Assembly (NCBI RefSeq): GCF_002257665.1
Contig: NZ_MQWB01000001.1
Span: 3,669,119-3,733,118 of the forward strand
Reading direction: 5' to 3'
Length of the DNA: 64,000 bases
Origin: Rubricoccus marinus
Lineage (GTDB): Bacteria > Bacteroidota > Rhodothermia > Rhodothermales > Rubricoccaceae
The notes below the pieces were generated by a model. The model ran no database searches and was not told the origin of the DNA. It saw nothing but the letters and a program-made list of their open reading frames with translations. Below, one piece after another: positions 24,058-33,124 of this stretch. Position 1 is the stretch's first letter; each line of letters opens with the position of its first letter. Made by a program: the position numbers and the translations under genes.

Positions 24058-24227
24058 GAGAAGCGGGGCGGGGAACGGAAGATCGCGGTTGGCGGAGCCT
24101 CTGGCGTCAGAAGCTTCGGCGCGGGGAGTGGCCGCTGGCGCCAGAGGCCGGGACCAGGCTTCCGTGCCAGAGGCTTGGGCGCGCTGTTGGGACCGACGAA
24201 CGCGCACGAACCGCTCTATCCTGTGCC

Positions 24228-24935
24228 ATGCGCTCTCTGCTCGCTCTCGCCCTCCTCCTTGCCGCCGCTGCTAGCGGCGCCCAGCCGCTGCCCCTGGCGG
24301 ACGCGGACACGACCGCTGCACGCTTCGGGAGCAGTACGGCCTTGGTCATCCGGCTGGACGAGTACGGCTTCGGGCTCGGCGGCGCCACGCGCGCGCGGCT
24401 GACGGACGACCTCTCTCTGACGTTCGAGGCGGCGGTCGGCTCGGGCAAGGACACGCGCGAGCAGCAGTTCTTTTTCGGCTCCTTCGGCGATTCCGTGACG
24501 CCGTTCAAGCGCAACTACGCGCTGCTCGTGCCGCTGCACCTCGGGCTGGAGCAGCGGCTGTTTCGCCGCAGCGTAGAGGACAACTTCCGCCCGTTCGTGA
24601 CGGCCTCTGGCGGGCCCGTGATGGCGTTCCAGTGGCCCTACTTCGAGGACGTGAACGGCGACGGCATCTTGGATGAGGGGGAAGAGCTGCAAGGCGCCTT
24701 CCGCGGCATCCCCGACGGTGAGATCCGCGTGGGCGTCGGCGCGAACGCGGCACTCGGCGCCTACTTCGGGCGGAGCGAAAAGCGGACGCAGGGGCTCCGC
24801 TTCGGCATCATCGCGCACTACTTCCCGGCCGAGGTGGACCTGCTGGAGCCGCGGCCCGAGGTGGAGGACCCCTCCCGGCAGTGGTTTATCACGCCGGTGG
24901 TCAGCTTCCACCTCGTGCGGCTAATCGGCGGGTAG
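24228..24935 (+). CDS. Exported outer-membrane-like beta-barrel protein
   Basis: 235 residues. The signal peptide ends AAAASGAQ. Amphipathic strands alternate through the protein and it ends FHLVRLIGG. A loop DVNGDGILDEGEELQG looks like a calcium-binding EF-hand-type Asp/Gly/Asp loop. I do not recognise a named family. It is the only rightward gene in a long leftward block. Its stop touches CCTCTGG, and the following hairpin (24934-24954) is an imperfect version of the iterated palindrome. Confidence 0.65.
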   Translation: MRSLLALALLLAAAASGAQPLPLADADTTAARFGSSTALVIRLDEYGFGLGGATRARLTDDLSLTFEAAVGSGKDTREQQFFFGSFGDSVTPFKRNYALLVPLHLGLEQRLFRRSVEDNFRPFVTASGGPVMAFQWPYFEDVNGDGILDEGEELQGAFRGIPDGEIRVGVGANAALGAYFGRSEKRTQGLRFGIIAHYFPAEVDLLEPRPEVEDPSRQWFITPVVSFHLVRLIGG

Positions 24936-24951
24936 CCTCTGGCATCAGAGG

Positions 24952-26025
24952 CTACGGCAGCGCGCGGATCTCGACGGCGCGCGCGTTGTTGGGGTCCAGG
25001 TCCAGCGCGGACGCGGCGGCGGCCGAGAGCTCCATCAGGTACGCTTGGCTGACCGGGCCGCGGTCGGCCACGCGCACGAACGTGCTGCGGCCGTTGGCGG
25101 GGTTGGTCACCAGCAGGATGGTCCCGAACGGGAGATCGCGGTGCGAGGCTGTGAACTGGAGCGGGTCGTAGGCCTCGCCAGAGGCCGTCGGGCGGCCCTG
25201 CATCACGTCGGGGAAGACGAGCGCGAGGCCGGCATCCATCGCGGGCGGGAGCTCGGCGCGGACGGCGCGGGCGGGGTCCACGGCGCGAGGCAGGACGAGC
25301 ATCGTGCCGGGCACCAGCGGCGCCGTCGTCACGGCGTTCTGCGCGATCAGCGCGTCCATCGAGAAGCCGTAGCTGGACGCGATGGAGTACAGCGTTTCGC
25401 CGGGCTCGGTGAAGTGCACCATGTCGGCCGGGACCGTAGTGCGCTGGATGTCCCAGTCGCGCGCCCGCGCGATGGGCGCAGGCTGCGTTGCGCCGCCCGT
25501 GGAGGGACGCCCGCCGCCGCGCGTGACCACGAGCCGCTGGCCGACCTCGATCTGGTCGCCCTGGATGTTGTTGAGCTGCCGCAGCGCCTCCACCGTGGTG
25601 TCGTAGCGGAGCGCGATGCGGAACAGCGACTCGCCTGCCACGACGGTGTGCGTCGTCCCGCCAGAGGCCGCTGGTGCCTGCGTGGGTCGGCCCGTGGGCA
25701 CGCGCGGGGCTTCCACGCGTGGCTCGGGGCGCGGCGTTACGGGCGCCTCAGGCTGGCGTGGTTCGGGCTGCCGTGGCTCCGGCTGCCGGGGCGTCTGCGC
25801 GGCGCCTCTGGCGGGGAGCCGGAGCCGCTGGCCCACGCGGATGGTGTCGGAGTCCAGGCTGTTGAACGCCTTGAGCTCGGCGACGCTCATGCCCGCGTCA
25901 GTCGCGATGCGGTAGAGCGTCTCGCCGGGCTGGACCACGTGGACGCGGGAATCCTGGGCGGCGGCCTCTGGCGCCACACCAGAGGCCGCGAGGAAAAGGG
26001 CGGCGAAGAGAAGGAGACGGATCAT
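24952..26025 (-). CDS. RlpA-like septal-ring protein with three LysM domains
   Basis: 357 residues. The signal ends PEAAAQ. Three LysM repeats bind peptidoglycan: about residues 29-72 (HVVQPGETLYRIATDAGMS), 125-170 (HTVVAGESLFRIALRYDTT) and 205-250 (HFTEPGETLYSIASSYGFS). They are separated by a Pro/Glu/Arg-rich linker with a repeated PRQPE unit. The C-terminus is a double-psi barrel RlpA domain (GRPTASGEAYDP, TASHRDLPFGTILLVTNPANGR, VRVADRGPV). RlpA proteins act on denuded glycan at the septum or cell pole. The start overlaps the stop of the TPR gene by 4 bases, so translation is coupled. Confidence 0.88.
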   Translation of the reverse strand: MIRLLLFAALFLAASGVAPEAAAQDSRVHVVQPGETLYRIATDAGMSVAELKAFNSLDSDTIRVGQRLRLPARGAAQTPRQPEPRQPEPRQPEAPVTPRPEPRVEAPRVPTGRPTQAPAASGGTTHTVVAGESLFRIALRYDTTVEALRQLNNIQGDQIEVGQRLVVTRGGGRPSTGGATQPAPIARARDWDIQRTTVPADMVHFTEPGETLYSIASSYGFSMDALIAQNAVTTAPLVPGTMLVLPRAVDPARAVRAELPPAMDAGLALVFPDVMQGRPTASGEAYDPLQFTASHRDLPFGTILLVTNPANGRSTFVRVADRGPVSQAYLMELSAAAASALDLDPNNARAVEIRALP

Positions 26026-26345
26026 TCGAAGCCGAGGCCCTCGGCCTCCAGAAGGGCGCTCTGCAACTCGGCGCGCGCGTGGAGGTCGTTCGCGCGCGTC
26101 GCCTCCGCGATGCCTTCGCGGTAGGTGCGCAGGGCGTCGTCCTCGCGGCCGAGGTGCGCGTATAGCGCGCCCAGGTGGTAATAGGTCCCCACGTAAGCGG
26201 GGTGATCGCGGACGAGGCCTTCGAAAAAGGCCAGCGACGTGGAGGCGTCTCCGGCTTTGAGGTGCTCCTGCGCGAGGGCGAACCGCGTGAACGGGTCGTC
26301 GGGGTCCTCCTCGTAGAAAGCAGTCAGGGCCGCAAGACGGTCCAT
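26022..26345 (-). CDS. Short TPR protein
   Basis: 107 residues from the ATG at 26345, with no signal peptide, so cytoplasmic. About two and a half tetratricopeptide helices pairs are visible (DPFTRFALAQEHLKAGDASTSLAFFEGLVRDHP, YVGTYYHLGALYAHLGREDDALRTYREGI). Its stop overlaps the start of the LysM/RlpA gene by 4 bases (ATGA), indicating one transcript and coupled translation. Function not known; TPRs bind partner proteins. Confidence 0.75.
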   Translation of the reverse strand: MDRLAALTAFYEEDPDDPFTRFALAQEHLKAGDASTSLAFFEGLVRDHPAYVGTYYHLGALYAHLGREDDALRTYREGIAEATRANDLHARAELQSALLEAEGLGFE

Positions 26346-26451
26346 GCAACGTCGGCGATAGCGTGGGGCAAGATAACGGGGCATCCCCGCGAGACCGTGT
26401 GCGCCTCTGGCGAGGTGCGCGCGAAGGCTCGGGCGCCAGAGGCGCACGGCG

Positions 26452-27270
26452 CTACCAGCCGCCGCCCGCGCCGCCGCCGCCGAAGCCGCCGCCGCCAAAC
26501 CCTCCGAATCCGCCTCCTCCACCGCCGCCGAGAATCCCTCCCAGACCGCTGCCACCGCCGCCGAAGCCGCCGCCAAACCCGCCGGAGTAGCCCCCGCCTG
26601 GGATAAAGATGACGCCCGGACTGCGGCGCCGGCGTCCGCCTCCGCCCCCACCAGGCGGCGGTCCCGGCCGGCCTCGGCTCTTGGAGGCCAGGATCACGAA
26701 CACGAGGAAGATGAGCAGCACCAAGAACAGCGAGGCCCCCATGCCCTCGCCAGAGGCGACCGGCTGGTTGGAGTAGTCGCGCGTGTACTCGCCGCTGAGC
26801 GCTGCGATGATGGCGTTTGTGCCCTCGTCCAGGCCGGCGTAGAACTGTCCCTGGCGGAACCGAGGCGAGATCACGTTGCGGATGATCTGCCCCGCGAGCG
26901 CGTCTGGAAGTGCGCCCTCGGCCCCATAGCCCGTCGCGATGTAGATCTCGCGGTCGTTCAGCGCCACGAGCAAGACCACGCCGTTGTCTTCAGCGGCCGT
27001 GCCCACGCCCCACGCGCGGCCCAGCGCCGTCGCGTACTCGTTCATGTCCGCCCCGCCCACGGTCGGCACAACGGCGACCGCGATCTGGGCCGTGGAGGAG
27101 TCCCCGAACGCCATGATCTTGCGTCCCAGCGCCATCCGTTCCGACGGCGAGAGCACGCCTGCGAAGTCGCCCACCGGTGCGTCCCGAGGGACCGGCGGCA
27201 GGTCGAAGCGCTGCGCCGCCGCGCCAGAGGCGAGGGCAAACAGCAAGGCGAGCAGGAGTGAGACGCGCAC
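26452..27270 (-). CDS. TPM-domain (YgcG-like) membrane protein with Gly-rich tail
   Basis: 272 residues from a GTG. The signal ends ALASGAAAQ, with ASG from the iterated 9-mer at 27222. The TPM domain covers about residues 30-150 (VGDFAGVLSPSERMALGRKI, TAQIAVAVVPTVGG, LVALNDREIYIATGYGAEG). One membrane helix (SLFLVLLIFLVFVILA) follows, then an Arg/Pro patch and a long run of Gly with Phe typical of this family. Members are inner-membrane, acid-phosphatase-like proteins of unclear role. The LemA gene sits 76 bases upstream on the same strand, a pairing common in bacteria. Confidence 0.88.
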   Translation of the reverse strand: MRVSLLLALLFALASGAAAQRFDLPPVPRDAPVGDFAGVLSPSERMALGRKIMAFGDSSTAQIAVAVVPTVGGADMNEYATALGRAWGVGTAAEDNGVVLLVALNDREIYIATGYGAEGALPDALAGQIIRNVISPRFRQGQFYAGLDEGTNAIIAALSGEYTRDYSNQPVASGEGMGASLFLVLLIFLVFVILASKSRGRPGPPPGGGGGGRRRRSPGVIFIPGGGYSGGFGGGFGGGGSGLGGILGGGGGGGFGGFGGGGFGGGGAGGGW

Positions 27271-27346
27271 GGGAAGCGGGAGGCGGCCTCTGGCGTCGGC
27301 GCGGGGGCCGCGCCAGAGGCTCGCGGGAAGGGGGACGCCTCTGGCG

Positions 27347-27949
27347 CTAGTCGAAGCTCACGTCGGGCGCGTTCTCGGCGCCGGCCTCAGCCTCGAAAGG
27401 CACCTTGCGGTCGAAGCCGGTAAAGCCGGCGACGATGTTCGTCGGGAAGGTGCGGACCTCGCGGTTGTAGTCCGCCACCGCAGCGTTGTAGTCGCGCCGC
27501 TGCGTGTTGATGCGGTTTTCCGTGCCTTCGAGCTGCACCTGGAGATCGCGGAAGGACTCGGTCGCGCCGAGCTCCGGGTAGTCCTCGCGGACGAGGTTGA
27601 TGAGAGAGCCGGTGGCCGCGTTGAGTGCGCCCTGCGCGTTGAGGAATTCCTGAACGCGGGCCTCGTTGTTGAGGTCGTCGCCGTCGAGCGTGATGTTGGC
27701 GGCGCGGGTGCGCGCCTCGGTCACGGCCGTGAGCGTTTCCTGCTCGAAGTCCGCAGCGCCCTGGACGGTCGCCACGAGGTTCGGGATGAGATCGGCGCGG
27801 CGCTGATACGTCGCTTCGAGGTTGCTCCACTCCTGCTCTACGTTGGTGTCCGCGGAGACGAGCGAGTTGTACGTCCCGCATCCGGCGCAGCCTGCGAAGG
27901 CCACGACGAGGACGAGGACGAGAATGATGATGGCGCCAGTGCTGCGCAT
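27347..27949 (-). CDS. LemA family protein
   Basis: 200 residues from the ATG at 27949. The N-terminal helix (IIILVLVLVVAFAGCAGCGTYN) anchors the protein or is a lipoprotein signal. Helices typical of LemA follow: EQEWSNLEATYQRRADLIPNLVATV, EFLNAQGALNAATGSL and QLEGTENRINTQRRDYNAAVADYN. The function is unsettled; the family co-occurs with TPM proteins such as the one 76 bases downstream. It is separated from the upstream TBDR gene by a terminator. Confidence 0.9.
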   Translation of the reverse strand: MRSTGAIIILVLVLVVAFAGCAGCGTYNSLVSADTNVEQEWSNLEATYQRRADLIPNLVATVQGAADFEQETLTAVTEARTRAANITLDGDDLNNEARVQEFLNAQGALNAATGSLINLVREDYPELGATESFRDLQVQLEGTENRINTQRRDYNAAVADYNREVRTFPTNIVAGFTGFDRKVPFEAEAGAENAPDVSFD

Positions 27950-28071
27950 ATCGACGGGGGGTGAGAGGGTTCGCACGATACGGACGTGCGGCCCGGTGTT
28001 GCGTTCCACGCGCTTCTGGCGGAGCGGGCCCGGGGCTTCTGGCGCGGAGGCCGAGCTCGCCAGAGGCGCAT

Positions 28072-28105
28072 AAAAAAGGCCGGCCCCGCATGAGCAGGGC
28101 CGGCC
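28072..28105 (-). terminator. Rho-independent terminator of the 1,090-residue TBDR gene
   Basis: A perfect 9-bp GGCCGGCCC/GGGCCGGCC stem with a 10-base loop, followed on the minus strand by TTTTTT. It lies 41 bases after the stop. Confidence 0.9.
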
Positions 28106-28128
28106 GGGATCCGTCGCCGGAGGCCGAA

Positions 28129-28146
28129 GCCTCTGGCGCCAGAGGC
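28129..28146. repeat. 18-bp iterated palindrome overlapping a stop codon
   Basis: Perfect GCCTCTGGCGCCAGAGGC sharing one base with the TAG stop of the TBDR gene, just before a true terminator. Confidence 0.9.
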
Positions 28147-31100
28147 TAGAACGTGTAGCGGATGCCCAGCTGGAGCTGCCAGCGCGAGCTGAGAGCCGTC
28201 GAGCTGAAGATGTCCGTGCGGTCCACCTCTCCGTCACCGTTGTTGTCGCGGGTGTTCGGGGCGTACCCGACGACCGGCTTGCCAACATCGCCAGCGGCGA
28301 TGGTCTGGCCTGCGATGGTCGTGCCCACGTCGTCGGCGTCGACGTAGCCGTAGAAGTTGAGCAGCGTCTGGTTGTCGTTCGACCGGAAGTAAACCCGGCC
28401 CCAGTCGTTGTTCAGCAGGTTGAGCACGTTGAGGAGGTTCGCCGTCAGCTCTACCTTCTGGCCCTGAACCGTCTGGATCTCCTGCGTGAACTGGAGGTCG
28501 AGCAGGTTCTGCCATGGGGTGCGGGCCGTGTTGCGCTCTGCAACCGTGCCACGGTTGTCGGCGAGCGACGGCTCGCTCTGGATAAAGGCGTCGAGGTCGC
28601 TGTAGTTGCCCGTCGTGAGGATGATGTCATCCTCAGAGGCCGGGATGTACACGAGGTCGTTGAACGACTGCGTGTCGCCGTTGGCGTTGCCCGCGTAGAT
28701 CCACGAGAACGGGTTGCCCGCGCGGCTGTCGAGGATCAACCCGAAGCTGGACGCGAACCGACCGCCGTACTCCGCACGGTAGAACATCGTACCGAGGACG
28801 CGGTGGCGAACCTCGAAGTCTGCCGTGCCGACTTCGGCGTTGTTCACGTCGAAGTTCTCGTTGAACTGCCAGTTGGAGATGGCGCGGGACGAGGTCCCGT
28901 TGTTCACCGAGGTCGCGCGGCCGTAGGTGTACGAGAGCGAGCCGCTGAGGCCGCCGAGCACCGTTCCGTCGTTGAGCGCGTCGCGGCGGAGCTGGCCCGT
29001 CACGTTGTACTCGTACCCCTCGCTCGTATTGCGGAGCAGGAGGGCGTTCGTGAACCGGTCGTCGTCGCGGTTGGTCGAGCCGTTGAGCGTCCGGCTCGTG
29101 CTGCCTGCGAAGGCGGCGTCGCCGTAGATCGGGCGTCCCTCGAACGAAGTGCCGGTCTGGATGATGTTGAGGTTCGTGTAGTCGATGTCGTTGATCGCCT
29201 TCGAGTAGATGCCCTCAACCGTCGCCACGAAACCGCCAGCGAGCTGCTGGTCGATCGCGAGGTTCGTCCGCCAGACCTGGGGGAACTTGAAGTCCTCGTC
29301 GGTCAGGTTGATCTCAGCCGTCTGCCCGGTCGGGAGCTGCGCAGCCGTTTCGGCCTGCGACTCCGGGTCCGCGCTCGGGTTGAACTCAATGTCCGGGTTG
29401 CGGACGTCGATGCGAGCGAAGTCGACACCAGTGTTGGAGTACTGGTTCGAGATCCACACGTACGGCGTGCGGCCTGCGAAGAGGCCGGTTCCACCGCGGA
29501 GCTGCGTCGAGCGAGCCTCGTTGACGGCGTAGTTGAAGCCGAGGCGCGGCGAGAACAGGAAGTTGCCGCTCGGCACCTCGTCGGTGCGGAGGCCGAAGGC
29601 TTCCTCAGACGCCGGGTTGTTCAGCGGGTCGCTCGGGAAGACCGGGAGGTCCACACGGAGGCCGCCCGTGAGGCGCAGCAGCGGCGTTGCCTGGAACTCG
29701 TCCTGGACGTACGCGCCGAGCTGAGCGGCCGAGAACTCGGCGCGCGGCTGCGGGTCGTCCAGCAGCGACGTGCTCAGGTAGTAGCGGCTTGGATCGCCAG
29801 AGGCGAAGTCCTCGATGGAATCGAACACGTAGCCACCGTAGAAGTCCTGAATGAACAGGTTATTGAACCGGAAGAACTGGTTCGACGTGCCGAGTGTGAC
29901 GGTGTGGTCGCCCTTGTACAGGGTGAGGTTGTTCGTGAACTCGATCAGGTCCTGGTCCAGGGAGTTGGCCTGGCTGAAGCGGTCGATCCCGAGGTACACG
30001 TTGCTCGTCTCGCCTCCCCGCTGGTCCACAATCTGGACGTAAGGGAACGGCTGAGCCTGCACGTCGCGGCTGTCACGAACGCCCGTGTAAACGAGGCGGG
30101 CCTCGTTGAAGGCGCTATTGCCAAGCTGGCTCCGGAGTTCGGCGACCGTCGAGAGCGTGTTGCTGTTGAACTGGTACAGGCGGTTCGAGAAGTCGAAGTT
30201 GTTTACGCTCCGCGAGATGCCCGCGTCGTCCTGAGCGTCTACGTAGCTCGCACGGAGGCTGAGGCGGTTGGCGTCATTCAGCACCCAGTCCAGCTTGCCG
30301 AGGAGCTTGATGTTGCTCGTTCCGTCGGTAAACGCGTCGGTCGTGCCGGCGTCGTAGTTGTACCGGTCCTGCGCGATGGTGCGGATGCTATCCAGCGCGC
30401 TCGTCGGCAGCTGGAAGATGGTCGCAGCGCCGGAGCCGATGACACCTGCGTTGAGCGGGGTCGCCTGATCCTGATACTCGACGTTCGCGAAGAAGAACAC
30501 CTTGTCGCGAACGATGGGGCCTCCGAGGGTGCCGACGAAGTACTGGTCGGTGAAGTCGCCGAGGCGCTGGTCGGTAAACGTGCCGTCCGACTGGCGGACG
30601 GGGAGCGCGCCCGCGAGGTCCTGGTTCCGGCCGAGGTAGCGGACGGAGCCCGAGAACTCGTTGGTGCCGCTGCGCGTGATCGCGTTGATGAGACCGCCCG
30701 TGAAGCCGCTGTAGCGAACGTCGTACGGTGCGATGTCAACATTGAACGCCTCAATAGCGTCGAGCGAGATCGGCTGCGCGCCGGCCTGGCCGCCTGGAGC
30801 GCCCGTGCCGGAGAGACCGAACACGTCGTTCAGCGTCGCACCGTCGATCTGGATGTTGTTGTAGCGGTTGTTCCGGCCTGCGACCGTGGTCTGGTCGGAT
30901 GACCCTCCACCGGCCTGAGGCGTCAGGCGGGCGATGTCAGCCAGAGAGCGGCTGATCGTCGGGGTCTGGTCGATCTCCTCTCTCCCGATGACAGTGCGCG
31001 CGCCGGTGCGGCTCGCGCTGAGGACGGCGTCCTCTTCAGCCGTCACCTCAATCGAGCCCAGCTCTCCGATGTCCTCCCGGAGCACGAAATCGAGCGTCAG

Positions 31101-31418
31101 GCTCTGGCCCAGCGTCGTCTGGATTCCAGTCTGGGTGACATCCGTGTATCCAACAAACGTCGCGGTAACCGTGTACGGGCCGCCGACGCGGAGACCGCGG
31201 AGGTTGTACTGACCGTCGATCCGCGTTGCGCCACCATAGCGCGTGCCCGAAGGCTCGTGGACGGCGACGACGTTCGCGCCAGGAATCGGATCGCCGTTGG
31301 CGTCCGTAATCGTGCCGCTCATCGCGGCACTCGTGGTACCCTGCGCGAAGGCGGGGCCGCTGGCGAAGGCGAGCAACGCCACAAGGGCGAGGAGCCAACG
31401 CTGGGTAGCGTGAAACAT
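28146..31418 (-). CDS. Oar-like TonB-dependent receptor
   Basis: 1,090 residues. The signal ends GPAFAQ. A CarboxypepD_reg domain (SGTITDANGDPIPGANVVAV) is followed by a plug (TISRSLADIARLTPQAGG, RYNNIQIDGATLND, GGLINAITRSGTNEFSGSV) and a very large barrel ending LQLGIRYTF. This is the layout of the Oar/TBDR group of Myxococcus and Bacteroidota. It holds only one exact iterated 9-mer (29,798) in 3.3 kb, far fewer than neighbouring genes, and its codon mix looks a little less GC-biased. The substrate is unknown. It is flanked by its own terminator and a putative promoter. Confidence 0.9.
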   Translation of the reverse strand: MFHATQRWLLALVALLAFASGPAFAQGTTSAAMSGTITDANGDPIPGANVVAVHEPSGTRYGGATRIDGQYNLRGLRVGGPYTVTATFVGYTDVTQTGIQTTLGQSLTLDFVLREDIGELGSIEVTAEEDAVLSASRTGARTVIGREEIDQTPTISRSLADIARLTPQAGGGSSDQTTVAGRNNRYNNIQIDGATLNDVFGLSGTGAPGGQAGAQPISLDAIEAFNVDIAPYDVRYSGFTGGLINAITRSGTNEFSGSVRYLGRNQDLAGALPVRQSDGTFTDQRLGDFTDQYFVGTLGGPIVRDKVFFFANVEYQDQATPLNAGVIGSGAATIFQLPTSALDSIRTIAQDRYNYDAGTTDAFTDGTSNIKLLGKLDWVLNDANRLSLRASYVDAQDDAGISRSVNNFDFSNRLYQFNSNTLSTVAELRSQLGNSAFNEARLVYTGVRDSRDVQAQPFPYVQIVDQRGGETSNVYLGIDRFSQANSLDQDLIEFTNNLTLYKGDHTVTLGTSNQFFRFNNLFIQDFYGGYVFDSIEDFASGDPSRYYLSTSLLDDPQPRAEFSAAQLGAYVQDEFQATPLLRLTGGLRVDLPVFPSDPLNNPASEEAFGLRTDEVPSGNFLFSPRLGFNYAVNEARSTQLRGGTGLFAGRTPYVWISNQYSNTGVDFARIDVRNPDIEFNPSADPESQAETAAQLPTGQTAEINLTDEDFKFPQVWRTNLAIDQQLAGGFVATVEGIYSKAINDIDYTNLNIIQTGTSFEGRPIYGDAAFAGSTSRTLNGSTNRDDDRFTNALLLRNTSEGYEYNVTGQLRRDALNDGTVLGGLSGSLSYTYGRATSVNNGTSSRAISNWQFNENFDVNNAEVGTADFEVRHRVLGTMFYRAEYGGRFASSFGLILDSRAGNPFSWIYAGNANGDTQSFNDLVYIPASEDDIILTTGNYSDLDAFIQSEPSLADNRGTVAERNTARTPWQNLLDLQFTQEIQTVQGQKVELTANLLNVLNLLNNDWGRVYFRSNDNQTLLNFYGYVDADDVGTTIAGQTIAAGDVGKPVVGYAPNTRDNNGDGEVDRTDIFSSTALSSRWQLQLGIRYTF

Positions 31419-31490
31419 GGGAGGGTAGGGTAGGTGGAGTCCTATGGAGAAGCTGCGCGGCCGAGGAGGTCCCAGACGCGGAAGTTGGGC

Positions 31491-31498
31491 CGAAGCTA
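31491..31498 (-). promoter_or_regulatory. Putative -7 box (TAGCTTCG)
   Basis: On the minus strand TAGCTTCG, one base from TAnnTTTG, 73 bases before the TBDR start. Confidence 0.4.
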
Positions 31499-31572
31499 GG
31501 CGTCCTGATTGGGCGCTTCGTGAAGCCGAAAGGGAGTCACATTTGGTTCATCTAGGGGACGCCCTGATGCCC

Positions 31573-31599
31573 CGCCAGAGGGGAGCGTCGCCTCTGGCG
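31573..31599. repeat. Hairpin of two iterated 9-mers
   Basis: CGCCAGAGG at 31573-31581 and CCTCTGGCG at 31591-31599 pair with a 9-base loop, upstream of the TBDR promoter. Confidence 0.8.
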
Positions 31600-31652
31600 A
31601 ACCAGGATTTCATGCAATAGCTGTCCGTAACGAGCGCTCGCCCACCCGCCCC

Positions 31653-31690
31653 AAAACAGAGCGAGGGCGGCCCTCTCGGACCGCCCTCGC
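31653..31690 (-). terminator. Terminator of the NHL-type lipoprotein gene
   Basis: A 10-bp stem, GCGAGGGCGG at 31661-31670 paired with CCGCCCTCGC at 31681-31690. Reading leftward it is followed by TCTGTTTTGG. Confidence 0.75.
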
Positions 31691-31701
31691 GACGTCGACA
31701 A

Positions 31702-31719
31702 GCCTCTGGCGCCAGAGGC
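31702..31719. repeat. 18-bp iterated palindrome overlapping a stop codon
   Basis: Perfect GCCTCTGGCGCCAGAGGC sharing one base with the TAG stop of the lipoprotein gene. Confidence 0.9.
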
Positions 31720-33044
31720 TACTCGAAGTCCGTGTTCAGGCGGAAGCGGCTGATCCGGTTGTTGCCCGTGTCTGCCACGTACACGATCCGGTTGTAGTAC
31801 GCCACGCCCTGCGGGTTGGAGAACTGGAGCGGGCCGCTGCCCGTGCCGCCGAACGAGACGCGGACCGGGAGCGAGGAGTCCGCGCCCGGTGGCGGCGCCA
31901 CGCCCTCGATGCCCGCCTGGTTGAACACGAACAGGCTGTCCTTGCCCGCGTCCAGCACGAAGAGGTAGCCCGTCTGGTCGGCGGCGTAGCCGAGCGAGGA
32001 GACGCGGGAGAACTGCCCAGCCTCGAAAAGCGCGCCGTCACCGGCGTCCGGGTTGCCCGCCGCGCCGAGGCGCTGGCTATCCACGCGGTACTCGATGCCG
32101 TCGGTCGTCTCCACGACCTTGACCGAGACGACGCCGTAGGTCGGCGAGGCGAAGGCCTCTGGCGGGGACTGGGCGATCAGGAAGTCCGGGTTGAGCGAGA
32201 CGCTCGCGCGTTGCGGCGGGCCCACAAACGTGAGCACGTCGGACGGGTAGTAGGCGCTCAGCAGGCTCGGGCGGTCCGGCGAGAGCGCGCGGATGTACTG
32301 CACGTAGTCGCCAGAGGCCGTGTACTGCAGGAAAGCGTTGAACGGGCTGAACGTCTGGCTCGGGCGGCCTGTGGCCGTGGTGTTGACCGGACCGCTGCGC
32401 GTGATGTACACGCTGTTGTCCGCCAGAGGCGAGACGCCCGTAAACACGGCGTCCTCGTCGCTCGTGCCGCCGGCGTAGGTGTCGGGAAGCTCGAAGCGAG
32501 TGAGGCGGCGGCTGCCGTCATCGAACGGGTGCCAGAGGATGTCCACCACGCGTGGCGCGCCGACCGTCAGGCCGCGGATGCGGTACACGACGGCGAGATC
32601 GCACTGCTCGGGGTTGCCTCCAGAGGGGCAGTCCGCGCCCGCCACGGTCGTATCGCGCCGGGCGGCGACGTAGACGTCCAGGCGGCGGTCCTGCGTCACG
32701 GCCGTGATGTCGCGCAGCGGCTGGCCCAGCACTTCGGTCAGCAACTCGCGCGGGCGTCCGGCGAGGTCCAGCACGTGGAGGCCCTTGGCGTCGGCGACGT
32801 AGACGAACTCGTCGTAGCCGACGTAGACATCCACGGGGCGGTCAAAGGCGCCGTCCAGTCCCTGGGAGTAGGAGGGGTTGAGCGGGACGTAGCCCACGTC
32901 GTCCGCGAGCGTCGGATCGGTCTGACCCTGCTCGAAGATCTCCTCGGTCGTGCTGTCGCCCTTCGAGCCGAAAAGGGCGTCGCAGCCCTGGAGGATGGGG
33001 GCAGCGGCCAGTAGGCAGTAGCAGAAAAGGCGCGGGACTGTCAT
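31719..33044 (-). CDS. NHL/beta-propeller-like lipoprotein
   Basis: 441 residues. The lipoprotein signal AAAPILQGCDALFG has its Cys near residue 21. The body has repeated propeller-like blades (PVDVYVGYDEFVYVADAKGLHVLDL, GYLFVLDAGKDSLFVFNQAG, NPQGVAYYNRIVYVADTGNNRISRFRL), with the NHL signature VADTGNNRI in the last. It should face the periplasm or cell surface. Neighbours on the same strand are the PorV-like barrel and the TBDR, so it may be a surface partner. Ligand unknown. Confidence 0.8.
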   Translation of the reverse strand: MTVPRLFCYCLLAAAPILQGCDALFGSKGDSTTEEIFEQGQTDPTLADDVGYVPLNPSYSQGLDGAFDRPVDVYVGYDEFVYVADAKGLHVLDLAGRPRELLTEVLGQPLRDITAVTQDRRLDVYVAARRDTTVAGADCPSGGNPEQCDLAVVYRIRGLTVGAPRVVDILWHPFDDGSRRLTRFELPDTYAGGTSDEDAVFTGVSPLADNSVYITRSGPVNTTATGRPSQTFSPFNAFLQYTASGDYVQYIRALSPDRPSLLSAYYPSDVLTFVGPPQRASVSLNPDFLIAQSPPEAFASPTYGVVSVKVVETTDGIEYRVDSQRLGAAGNPDAGDGALFEAGQFSRVSSLGYAADQTGYLFVLDAGKDSLFVFNQAGIEGVAPPPGADSSLPVRVSFGGTGSGPLQFSNPQGVAYYNRIVYVADTGNNRISRFRLNTDFE

Positions 33045-33085
33045 CGTAGAGGGGTGTGGCCGGTTACGCCAGAAGCGAGCAGACG

Positions 33086-33110
33086 GTAGGGGCGTATTGC
33101 ATACGCCTAC
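33086..33110. repeat. GTAG-headed REP-like hairpin
   Basis: Arms GTAGG and CGTAT (with GG between them) pair with ATACG and CCTAC around the loop TGC. It is related to the elements at 50,027-50,135. Confidence 0.65.
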
Positions 33111-33124
33111 TTTCGGAGAGGGAG

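Larger units (their letters stand above)
31419..31718 (-). other. 300-base regulatory spacer
   Basis: Holds the TBDR promoter region (TAGCTTCG box at 31491), a hairpin made of two iterated 9-mers (31573-31599) and the terminator of the upstream lipoprotein gene (31653-31690). No gene seen. Confidence 0.6.
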
